Source of the DNA: Corythucha ciliata
Taxonomy: Eukaryota; Arthropoda; Insecta; Hemiptera; Tingidae
Length of the DNA stretch: 64,000 bases
Assembly: GCA_038030265.1 (NCBI GenBank)
Contig: CM075942.1
Coordinates: 15,334,029-15,398,028, forward strand
Direction of reading: 5' to 3'
Part shown: positions 50,732 through 62,700 of the stretch, piece after piece
Numbering within the stretch: position 1 is the stretch's first letter
How the letters are laid out: every line of letters starts with the position of its first letter
Notes under the pieces: model-generated
Told to the model about the DNA's origin: nothing
The model's database searches: none
The model's input: only the letters and a program-made list of their open reading frames with translations
Made by a program: the position numbers and the translations under genes

Positions 50732-53064
50732 TTAAGCCCGGGAATGCGAGTTTCGCGTAGAAACGAATAATTCAGTCCAGAAAACGAATATTTCGCACTG
50801 AAAGTTGTCCATTCCCCAGAGGGTGACCATTCGTCTACAGGCGCCCGGAGGTAGAACAGTTCCAGAGCCGTGTACTCAGGTGTCGTGTTAGGCGAATTTA
50901 TCCGCGAAAGGAAGTAATTTAGTTCAAAAAACTGACTAATCGGACATGAGACCGGGAATCTTCCCTCCCCCTGAAAGCGATGGATGCCAAGCCATAGGAC
51001 GTAAAATCTGCTTATTCGCCTTTTAAAGTGGAAAGATTCCAACACTTTTTTCTGCGAACATGCGACCATCCCCACGGATGGCTTGCACTAGAATCGAGAA
51101 AATCGATCGAATAATACATACAGTAATAGAGCAAAACGCTCATTGCTGTATGATCTATGGGGCTTACAAAAATTGAAGAAAAGGATAGATTTTTGGAACA
51201 AAAAAATCCACCAACGTTGCAGCTCCGCTAAATAAGGGAGGGACTCAACAAAGGAGCAATCAAATTCACGGAATAGACATAGCAATTTTTCCTTAAACGC
51301 AAAAAAAAAAAACTAAAATTTAAACACTCACGCTCGAAATAGTGGCGATGCCCCTCGCCACCAAAGGATGCTAGAAATCCTTCTAAGTTGTACACTCCAA
51401 CTAATCGACCACAATCTCCAACCGTAAAATGACTAAAACGACCACTAATGTTCGAAAGCGACTCAACGATAATGAATCAAATAAAATGAAACGAAAAGAA
51501 AAAAAGTGTAGTAGAATGGGGTTGGGTAGTGACAGGGTGAGTGGGGTTGGTTCGTTTACGGAATTCCATCTAGGAAACGCTACGCAAATCCGTAATTTTG
51601 ATATATGAACGGTCGTGAATAAAAAATTTGTTGAAAGCACGTGAGAAAAAAAAAAGTTGTTAAGAAGAGAAAAAAACAGGATCACGTAGAAATTGAAGGT
51701 TGTTTTTTTTACTGTTGAGGGCCTTCTCAGGTTCAAATTCTACACCAATAAAATCTGTTGATGATAGCGCCTTGGTTCCCCACACTCTTCTTCCCCTAGC
51801 CAAAATTAGCTGGGGGACCATATGAATTGATATCATTGGAATTTTCCTAAATAATGACGGTTTATATTCATAGTTTTTTCTCACCCGCATTTTCATAAGC
51901 AATAAATAAAGAACTTGGGTAACGTGACTTCACGTGCAAATTTCATGCAAAAAACCCTACAGCCTTGGATAAACGGCACTTTTTACACAGTTTCAACGTT
52001 GAAAAACCGAAGAAATAGAAAAAAATGAAGGTCTCGGTCGGTACATAGGAAGCGAGAAACAAGAGTAAAAAAAATCTTAAGCTTATATATTACACGGAAA
52101 GTTTACTGTCATTGGGCGTAGAAGGTTTATTTCCAACGTGCCAAGAAGGATCCCCCTCCTATTAAATACTGAAACTACTGAAACTTTGGCCACCAAATCC
52201 AAATGTGAATTTCGGCATGAAGGCTGATGTTTTGACACCTAAAAACGGCAACTCTATTTCAGGAACAGTTTGCAGGAAATGTGCCCCTAAATTATGACTG
52301 GGAATACTTTTGGCCTTCGGTTTTCTTCCAGATCCGAAAAATTTGAAATTTCACGCTGACTGCGATGTTTAGTGGAAAAAGATACTTCCGTGTTCCCGTT
52401 TTTCGCGCACATCAATGAATGCATCAAAAAATACCGAAAATATTATTCCGCTACAGGAAGAACATAACTGGGAAATGATTTTCCTTCAAAACATAAGTCA
52501 TATTCAATTTTTTCATACCAAGAAACCACTAGATTTACTAGGTAATTCTGTAGCAAGTAATTTTTGACGTAGTCACGCCAAATCCTACTCCTCGAAATCC
52601 TAATCTTCGTTTAATCTCAGTTTTTTTTCGGGTACAAATATTTGAAATTAAGATACAAAGGGGCTCTCGCGCCTTTGTTTTTGCGATTTCCACCGTTATT
52701 TTGTGCTACTGGTCCTTTTGCGCTAAAAACGACGATTATGGCTACAAAAAAAGTTGCATTTTTTCGCCAATATTGTGGTCAATTCGCAAGGAAATTTTAC
52801 GAGGAATCCGAAAAAAGTATTTGAAAAATTCTGGAATAACTTTTGTTTTGAAGTTATATTAGAGACTTTTAGCAACACCACCGCTAAGGCTCTATAAGTT
52901 CCTACGAGTACTGACAGTCCGCCATTTTTGGTCCCCCCTCCACATAGGGATAAAATAGATTTGATATCTCATTCGCTGTTCCGGCAATCACAAGGCCTTC
53001 CCTCTTTAAGGACCACATGTGGCTGGTAATGTCAGTACCTGTGTGTAACTATAGGTTCTCTACC
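50732..53064. other. no gene seen
   Basis: No coding sequence or element ends recognised. CACGTG occurs at about 51634 and 51933, likely chance. Confidence 0.5.
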
Positions 53065-53200
53065 ACCGCTAACGCTAAAGCAAACGATAAATCAGTCGTT
53101 GCTTGGTTACGAAATATCTGATCGGTTGAAATTTGAAAATAAAGTTTCCGGAGGATTTAACGGGAGAGTGCAAAAACTCACTATTTCAAAACGACACTTC
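53065..53200 (-). repeat. dispersed repeat matching 50360-50495, inverted
   Basis: CGCTAACGCTAAAGCAAACG, ATAAATCAGTCGTTGCTTGG and TTACGAAATATCTGATCGG mirror the segment inside the Harbinger-like element at 50149-50731. In both, one frame reads LLGYE.SD..KFEN...FNGRV, so both may descend from a coding transposon. Confidence 0.6.
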
Positions 53201-53879
53201 AGTACGGGGAGAACGCGTCTGATAAATATTTTTTTCTCAAAACAAGGTTTGTGCTTCTCATTCCAAAAAATAGCCAGGTTTTCATTTTCATGCAAATTAT
53301 CGAAAAAAAAGCGACAGACAGACCGACGGCATGCCGAAAGCCACTTTTTTCAATTTTTCTGAGGTTGTTGTACATCAAGAATGTGAAGTCAGCTCGGACT
53401 CCATTTTTTTCACGAGCACCATACTTCCACTCCCATAGGGAACATGGAAGAAAAAGCAACATTATACCCCTCGAATCGCTACTTTGAACGAAAGGAGGCA
53501 TAGTAAACCTAAACTTTTAGGCCCAAATAATTGAATGTTCACGTCAATTGCGAGCTATTGAGATGACTAGCTATTGAAAACTGTCCCATTAGAGGAGTAT
53601 GAAAACAAAATATCGCCATAAACTGGCTCTTGGTCCTATTCCGCTAGCACTTTTTCCTTCGGGGGACTTATCTGTCAGAAAGTCAAGTAGAACTAAACAG
53701 CCTAAAACTAACAACGTACAACGCAACAGAAGTGACATATTGGGATCCTAAGAAAGAGGTTGTGAAGCACCAAAAATGAACTTTTAGACATGGTAAGCCC
53801 CAAAACCTAACAAAAGAAGGGTAATTTTCAAGATGAAGCTTACGAAATTGTTTTATGAAGAGCCATAACTGCAAAAACA

Positions 53880-54130
53880 TATTTTTAGCGGGGCGAACCC
53901 CGCAAAATAGGCGTTTCAGTGAGCCAGAATCGTGAAAATAGCTCTTTTAGTGAGCTATAAGAGTTAAGTATAAGAGTGAGTATAAGAGTTAATTGATTTT
54001 TTGTATTGAGCCAGAATCGAGAAAACAATATTTTAGTAGGAAAAATCCACGAAAATGAGGTTTTAATGAGATTTGGTGAGCCAGAATCGCCAAAATGGCT
54101 TTTTAGCGAGCGAAATGTGGGAAGTGGGAC
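53880..54130 (+). repeat. short degenerate array (TGAGCCAGAATCG)
   Basis: GTGAGCCAGAATCGTGAAAA, GAGCCAGAATCGAGAAAAC and GTGAGCCAGAATCGCCAAAA alternate with TTTTAG(T/C)GAG, giving about seven decayed units of 30-35 nt. Confidence 0.6.
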
Positions 54131-57100
54131 CAGCGAATTTCACTCCCCTCCCCTCCTATAAATCAATAAAATCATGAGACATGCGATACTATCTTCGATA
54201 CCTTTAAAGTCACAGAATTGACCCCCCCCTCCCCCACTCATTGGTGTCATTTTCTAATAAAAAGGCGCAATCGGGCGCTAATTGAATGGCATTAATGGCG
54301 TATTATGGCGCATAATGATAATTGCAGTTGATTGATTTCACGGACAAGCGTGTGACATTCACAAGGTGATTGATCCTTAAAGGGAGAGTCGCACTCTCAC
54401 GAATGTGAAATCTTTAATTTTTCAAGTTTTGACACGAATTTTGACAATAAAAACTCAAAACCGGACAACGAGCTTTTATATTGCCGACGATAACGCTAAT
54501 ATTTTAATGTGCAAATTAATTGAATTGACAAGTTGACAAAGATGACTAAACGAGGAACTTAATCTCACGACGACTGTCAAAGTCTAGACGCTTCTTTTTC
54601 ACGCGTTGCGGGGTTTGCATGACAATTACGACAAAAGTATGATCGATGAAAGGACCTCAGAAGAAGAGCATCGCTCAACTTCCAAGGTCTCTTAGCACTT
54701 ATCAGACACCGTTTTTTATAATCCCCGAAACGGAATCATCACGATGATTCATATCGGATTTACGAGAAAAATGATGTCGAGCAGTGGTGTGAGAGAGAGT
54801 GGAGTTGCGTCAAAATGAAAACTGTTGTAGCAAGAGAAGAAAAAAATGGAAAACGATTTTTTTTTTCTTTACGAATCTATGCCCCACCCCTCCGACACAA
54901 CATTAACAACACCCCAGTGAGTAAGCGGAGCTTTTAGTTGCGGTTGTGGCACAACATCGAAAAAAAAAAAAAAAATACTACCCTGGATGAGAGCTGGGGG
55001 CTTTTAAACGTCCGATGATTGACGAACGACGCGACTTCTTCACTCATACCATCCCCCACCAAACCGACAGGGTGATGTGTACACCATAAAAAAATTACGT
55101 GACCCGTTTGGAATAGTCCTGTCATCGTGACTTGATTACTTTATTACACACCCCCACTACCTTTAATCTAAAGCCAAAGAATTTCAGAAGTCACCTGAAA
55201 CCCTCGAGAAAGAAGAAGTATATGAAGTCGTCAAAGAAGAGTAACAAAGAAAGAAAACATTTTTATTTTATTTCTAAAAGGAACGCGACGACCCTCGGTG
55301 GTCATTTCATTGCTTTCGAGAAGCCTGAATAAATTCAAGATTCTCATTTTGTTCAAGGCTAATAATACCCCCACCCCACCATAACACTATCACGTACCCA
55401 TTAACACATCGTTCTTCTCCCCTCATCCCTATGAGTCTGGTTCAATCGCGATTTTCTAATTTACCACCACTCTCAATCCATCTTCTATCAGAGATAAACA
55501 TTGTCTTTTGGAGTCGCAAGGGTGGAATTGTTGACATAAACATACCGAAAAGAAAGTGCTAATTGATGCCTCGACAGGATTTTATAGGCGAGGGGGGGGG
55601 ATAATCTGCAGGGTGGTAGTAATGGTAGTTGAAGAAATTCAACCATTTCTTATAAACGCTTAAAACTAAAATTGCGCAGGTCGTCATCAAACAAGACCCG
55701 CACCTGTTGAGGTATTTAGGGAGTCAGGGGGACTTAAAAAAAACCTCATGATTAGAACTTAAACATATAAATTTTCACGGCGTGTTAAAAGACGTCACAC
55801 GCTAAACTTCGAGTTAAATATCTTTCATCAATCTCTTCCTGGGTCACTCAGAGGGCAAGAAATGATTACTATTAATTAGAGGGGCCTAATGTATCGGATT
55901 ATTTTCGTAAATGACGACCACAGTGAGGCGGATTACTGTCAAATTGTGGGGGTCATTGTACGGCAATTGAAGAGAAGCCGTTGTTTTATGGCTTTCTTAG
56001 AACAAACAACACACGAAAAATAAGCGAAGTGTCAACCCTCATCCCCGCCCTACCCACACACACACAATCAAAATCTTCCTATTGACCTTATGTTAGAGGT
56101 GTTCGGTGAATGGCTCACGGCCGTTTCCTCAAGCCCACTTGTGCATGAATATCTGAGAATTAAGTTAAACAGATACCCTCGACCGTGGCGTTTGATTTGA
56201 ACAGTCAAAATACGGAAACTCTTGTCCTTTCCACGTTAAATTTATTTCAACCCTCGCTGTCGGAGCGCCTTATTTTTATTCTTTCCACCGATAGAGCCGG
56301 AGATGACGGGAGAAAAAATAGGCTGGAGCAATGACCAGGGAGGGTGTTATTGATAAACATTTGTTTTTTTGGTTCCAAAATGTAACCTTTGCTCTCAAAA
56401 ACCTAATATCTCTTCACTTAGTAACGAATTAAAAAAGGTTATCAGAGAGGTGCGGGCTATTATCCGATAATTTTATCAAAATTATCAAGGCACTCACACA
56501 CGTTGCCTCCTCACTAGTGGCACAGTGCAACGTTTTTCAACCTTTGTACCTTTGGCACTCGTGTCACTGTTCCATGGCACGCGGTCAAAAGGTGAAACTT
56601 TAGCTCCCCCCCCCCCACCAACTTCACGGGAACCTTTTCGTCTAGCTTTGGCATATAATTTTCAAACAGACAACTAAATGACCGACTTTTTACCCTTTTA
56701 ATTTGACCTTATGAGCCAAAAAAATTATAAATAAAAATTTGAGCATTTCACATCTTTAACGCATGACTGGACTCACACCTCACCGTATAGGGATCTCCCG
56801 AATCCATCACTTCTCTTGATACCCAAAGGGAAGCCTTGAATAATAGTCTTGCTTCCAGAGTAGCCTAATAAAGCCGCGAATAACCGAAATATCAGTTCAA
56901 CACTCATTCCCTCCAGAAATAGTCCAATCTGGCAACTCTGCCCGGGAGAAAAACAACAACTTGACATGGTTCAGCACTCCTTCAGCCCCACCGCAGTGGA
57001 AATAGTCACTACAGACCTCCCCTCCCACTCAAAGATGAACCCGGATAAGCGGTCTTAATTACAGGTAGACACTAATGACAAATTAGCCTTAGGAGGATCG

Positions 57101-59612
57101 TTCCCTGAACGTTCTCCCAGTACTGATAAATGGATCAAAAAAAAGCCGCGTCATGGCATTTGTCGATTTTCTATGTTTGTCGAGGGCTCTGATGGTCTCC
57201 CGATTCCGACGGTGACACTAGACAGGCGATAGTGGCCGACTCGAGAGACCAAGTACGGCTCCTCTTCTCTGAAAACTTGCAAGGAAGGTGCCGTTCTCTC
57301 TTCGAAAGGGGAGGGGTACCGATAATTTTCAGTCTAGCCAGTACGCGTCACACTCGCATAGGACGAGCTCTGTGGACAACTGGTTAATAAAATAGTAATA
57401 TATCCCAAACAGCAAAGTGAATCTCATAACATCGAAATGTTACAAAAATGTTTCACTTGAAAATTGTAATATTACTGAAATGTTTCGAGAAATGTTCTAG
57501 AAACATTACTATGTCCGTTTTTATGCATTTTTTGAAATGTTTCTATGAGAAAAAAGGACTATTTCGGTTACGTATTTCAGAAATATTACACACAAGTTAT
57601 TTGGAAAGGGTTCCTGTAGCATTATATGGAACGTTTTAGGAATATTATAAATCAAAATTCGAAATGTTTCAGTATAGTGCATTAAATTGGTAAATAAATT
57701 GGACATTGTGCAGCATGAACAGAAAAAAAATTGGCTGAGCCTCTTAATTAGACTCTTCTTGTAAGGGCAAGAAATCAGGAATTTTTCCACAAGAAACCCA
57801 AAAATTCTACTTTGCCCCCGTTGCCATTTCTTCCATTCTGTGTCCAAAGCGGGCTGATTTCCCGGCTAAAAACCTCGAATTTTTCAAACTCGGCAATTGA
57901 AATGGCTCTGTAACCGTCAAAACTGGGTCAAATCATCAGGCCTTGAGAGGCCTGAAATCCTGCATCTCCCTTGTGTTGCAGCACGTTTTCTCTCTCTCCA
58001 CACCTGGCGCACAGTCCAGGGCTCCCTCGCTGCCTTTATCATGATCAGGACATCATTTGAGAGCAAAATGCCCCGAATAGATACCCACTGCTCCCACTGA
58101 GTCCGAGTAACTCCGAGTTTTGCCTACGCAGCCTGGCCCTTGCCCCTTCCCCCCCAAAGAACCATGACTGTGCAGTGCACCCCCCCCCCAAGAACCATGA
58201 CTGTGCACAACCCCCCCCCCCAAAGAACCATGACTGTGCAGTGCACCCCCCCCCCCCGAACACTAACTCACAGAGTGTACGCTTGAGTTCCCAAGTGCGT
58301 GGGAAACATTCCAAACGCTTTACTTCGAACTAATCTGCACGCCTAGAAGAGTATAGAAGAACCCCCATCCGAATCCTCATAATCAACATTTTTGAAGACC
58401 TATTTGCGCCCAAATTTAATAACCCCCCCCCCTCCTGAACGAACCACGACCACCACCAGTTATCCTTGGTACAGGAATCAGAAGGGAGTAACTAACTTAC
58501 GCCCAAAAAGTTCAGAAACACTTCTAACATTTAATTTAATTAGGCGGCCTCCCCAACCATGCAGGGAATTATTAAACATTTCCTATGGCGAATAATAACC
58601 CAATTGTAATGACCCCCTCTCTTCCCATTAACATAATGGAGCGAGGTTGTAATAAATCTGGTAGTTTCGAAGGTTTAAAAAAACAAAACAGCGACCCCCT
58701 CCCCCCAGAAACAAACCCTCTCATCAACACATCCCGCAGCCATTTAAAAAAACTTGTAATATTCACCTGTTATGTATTTTGTTCAGTGCCTCATGCTATT
58801 TTCCAATGTTTTAATGATTACCTGCGAACAAAAAACATTAAAATATTAAAATCATGGGAGTTCTTCATTCGAGGAAAAGCCACAAACTAAACGGTGGAAA
58901 GGCGGCGAGAGGTAGGGAACGTTAAAATGTAAACAAAAAGTGGGCGACGTCCTCAATAAAAGCTGAGTCGACGTCGAAATTTACAAAACAAAAATTAAAA
59001 GGAATGTCATTGGCAAAGGAAGAATCCTGGTTTATTGACCAGAATTGTAATTCTAGAAAGACAAACAATTAATGGCATTCAATTTTTTTCCCCTAGCGTC
59101 CCCCCTCCCCCTTGGAGCACCACCCATTACCGGCCAACCACCACCGCCAAGAAAGGGGCTCCACGAAACGCGTTTCTTGTCTGTAACCCAGGAAAGACAT
59201 TGTTGCGTTTTTTAAAGAAAATACTTTGTAATTATTACGCTATTTTGAAATATAGTTGAAACGTCGTTAATAAAGGCGCTCTCTCGAATATGCAAAGACA
59301 CAAAGTTGCATTTTTTCTTAATATCCCTTTTATCTCATGCGTAAACACTAATTAAAAAGAATAAAATAACGAAAAGAACCGAAGAGGGCAGAAGGCTGTT
59401 TAATTTCCAGTGGGACAGACTCGACGTAAGAGAAACACAGTTTGACAGGGGGGGGGGGGATCCGTGAATCCTCACGAAGGTCTTGGTGAACGGGTTTTTT
59501 CTCCTTCGTGTTACTCAAGCGCGGCCCAGACATTCATTTTGTTCTCTCTCATGGTCAACATTCGCAAGGTGATGGAAATGGGGCGGAATTCGTATTGGGA
59601 AAATTGGTATTT
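54131..59612. other. no gene seen
   Basis: 5.5 kb without a recognisable protein-coding exon on either strand. It holds several C/G runs (about 55591, 56606, 58181, 58207, 58247, 58423 and 59449). 58180-58260 shows a local tandem of CCAAGAACCATGACTGTGCA with poly-C, three copies. May be ELOVL upstream intron or intergenic. Confidence 0.5.
58150..58262 (+). repeat. three-copy tandem (AGAACCATGACTGTGCA plus poly-C)
   Basis: AAGAACCATGACTGTGC occurs three times within about 110 bp, each followed by a C homopolymer of 9-11. It may be expanding through slippage at the poly-C. Confidence 0.8.
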
Positions 59613-59755
59613 CTGGGCGCTTATTCTCTAACTCCGAAGCAATAGCTTTTTCGAAGTCATATGTTTATTTCATTAATTTTCTTCAAACAAATGAATGAAA
59701 TAGACACATGGCTGGCGAAAAAAATTTTGCTTGTTGTTAGAGAATAGGCCCCCTG
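59613..59755 (-). mobile_element. 143-bp MITE, copy 2 (inverted relative to 47087)
   Basis: Reads as the complement of the element at 47087-47231, with the shared core AAGCAATAGCTTTTTCGAAG and matching ends. The two copies differ at scattered positions. Confidence 0.75.
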
Positions 59756-62700
59756 GTTCGGAAGAGCGTAATTTTCGTTGAAATTTAAACTAGGCCTTGA
59801 CAGGCGTCAGCTGTAGCTCTGTATTTTGTTGTATTCTGCATGACTTCAACACTTTCCATCAACTTACCTACACGAAACTTCGAGTAATTTCACACAACTA
59901 ATTCATTAGAATAGGAAAATTATTAGGAAGAATCCTCTTCCCATCACCACCACCAAACAATATAATATAAATTGTTATGCGGCATTTGTAGGCGTGATGG
60001 CTCACCGCCGATTCACTATACCTACCTGTCTATTAAAGTTACCCGAAGGTTATTTCACTTTTTTTCTCCCCATCTTCAGTATTTTAATTTGTACTTCTCC
60101 CACTCTTCTCAACGAGGCTCATCGGGCCAATAAATCTCAATATTTCAATGCCACTGCCGATTGAATCCTTCAATCGGGCTATAAGTGTGTATGCATGCCG
60201 TTTCAACCGTGACATAAAATTAATGAGAATTGACCAATTAACCATGGGACGCAAGGGAGTTCAGATTATTGAAAACAAAGTCCGAATAGTCTGTATTGAC
60301 CTTAAGAGCTTTTGGGACTATTTACACATAATGCTTCAAGTCAGTGGGCCGAAATTTTTGAAATATATGAACTAAAACTACTATAAATAGCTTCCGACAA
60401 ATCGCTAGCCTAATCTCTACCCCCCCCCCCAACACAACCATCTTGCACATTGGCGCCCCTTCGACGAGACCACTACCCCGGGCGATCGCCCTGCCGTGAA
60501 AACCCGGGCACACGGACCACGTTCAAAGACAGAAGGCTCTTGAAAAAACCCTGCAGAGAACAACGCCTAGTTATAAGTTGTGGTGGAATTCTCGGTCAAA
60601 CACACTTCCCCTTCACCAGTCATAATTATTCACCGTATTTACGATTCCCGTTGATGATTTTCCGAAAAATTGCGTCAATATACCCCCCCCCCCATATGAA
60701 TTCACCTGCTAAAATTATAACACTTCGCGGCGCGGAAAATCTCGAAATGTACCAACCATTTCTCCACCCCCACCCATCCTTTCAAGTGTTTAAAAACACG
60801 GTAAACGGTTTCTTAACTTATTGACGTACCTAACGCTTCTTTTGTGTGTTCTTTTCAAGATTAAATGAAAAAATCCCCATGAATACACGAATGTCCCCCA
60901 GCCTCTTAACCTTAACTAACGTCATCTCTTTTTAAAGAGACGGAATATACACAAGCGGAGAATGTCCTTAGGATATGACTGGCACGTTTCAGAATGAAGA
61001 AAACCTTATTGAAAAAGATGACAAAAAACGAAAAAAGGGGACAACTGGAGGGCCACAATAGGGCTATTCTCGAGACCACCTCTTGTGATGCGGGATACTT
61101 ATGTGTAATTAAGGATTATTCCTTCTTCTTTTTTTTACCATGAAGTGCTTTCATCTAATTAAAAAGAAAAAAAATCCTCGCAAGACTTCCCTTTCCAACG
61201 TTTATTATTTTAAAAGATAGTAAAGTATCTTTAGCGTTGAAGGACTTCCGGAAAAAAAGACAATCCCGCGTATAGGGGCGTTTTTTTTTCAAATAAAAAA
61301 ATATATGAAATCATCCAAGGATTCCATCACAAAAAAAGGTGTAGGTACAGACTTCCCCCGCTCCATATCCGGAAAGGCGACCTTTAACCAAATATCCTGA
61401 AACTCATTGACTTTTTGTGTATGAGGTTTTTTTTCAATTGATTCAAGGGAAACAAGCCCAATTCATAATTCTAGTTGAAACAACAGGAAAGATGTCATGG
61501 AATGTAGAAGGGGGGGGGAGATAACGTAAACCATTTCAAACCTCAAAAGTTCTTCAAAAATCACCTCTTGCTCAGCTACTAACAACGACGAGTAAAAAAA
61601 AAAATAAATTGTTAAATCAAAGGCGTTAACAGACCAGCGAGAAAAAAGAGAGGAGGAAATCGTGGCTGGAGGGGTTGCCGAGTCAAGAGTCGCGTCGTTA
61701 AAGCGTTACGCAAGTTTTATAACAAAAGTGAGAGTGTAGCTAAGAGGCCTCAGAAAACAACGAGTTTAACACAATTGGGCAGTGGGCCACTGGGCCAATG
61801 TGACATGAGTTTGCGTCTCGAAGTGCTTGACACAGCAACATCAATTTTTTTTTAAAAAAGATAAATTAAGGAAGTGTTTTAGTGAGCGACAAAATACGAA
61901 ATTGTGGATCTAATAATGTCATCATGGGAATGGCGGTGAAGAGAGAGAGGGTGACACACGTTCCTTGATTGACGCGTTAACGAAAAGGGAAACTTTTCCC
62001 CCTGCAGAGTTATTTATGATTTTTTCGTCCTTTATTAAGACACGCCCATTACAGACCCCTTCCTCCAGCCCCTTTCCAACATGTACGGTTTACCGACCTG
62101 ATGTCGTTCCTCAAAGCTTCGGAAGATCGTTCAACATAAATCTTGCTCAATGTCTAACTTCCGCCTGTCTATTGCTTGCACATTCGACCACCCGGCCTTC
62201 TCATCACCAACTAATTGACGCGTAATGATCTTCTTGTTAAAAAAAAAAACAACAAAAAAAAACTTCCTACCAGCCTTGCTACAAATAAATGCAAGTGACA
62301 AGTTGTACGCGTCCGTCTTTTTTCTGCTTTGTCACGCACGAATACTCACCTCGATTCAATATTGAGATGTCATGAGCGAAAATTCCGGTAGCGAATCGAG
62401 GAACAAATTAATTGCAATTTTTATAGAGCCCTCAAGTCAAGGTAAATTTGAAGTTAATTTTCTTTTTCTTTGGTAAATAAAAATGAGAGCTTTAAGCGTG
62501 ATACAATATTTACTATACTGCATAATCTTGTCTGTAAAATTTACGAGGAGTTCAATTAAACAGCTTGAAATACAATTTCAAGGAAAGTTATGTTTCGGAT
62601 TCCGGCTAAAATATCGTTTAACGTCTCGTAGGCGCTACTATAAAACGTCATCTTACGCTCAAAGTTAATTTGTAGTATGGTAAAGGAGTTAACGATCGAT

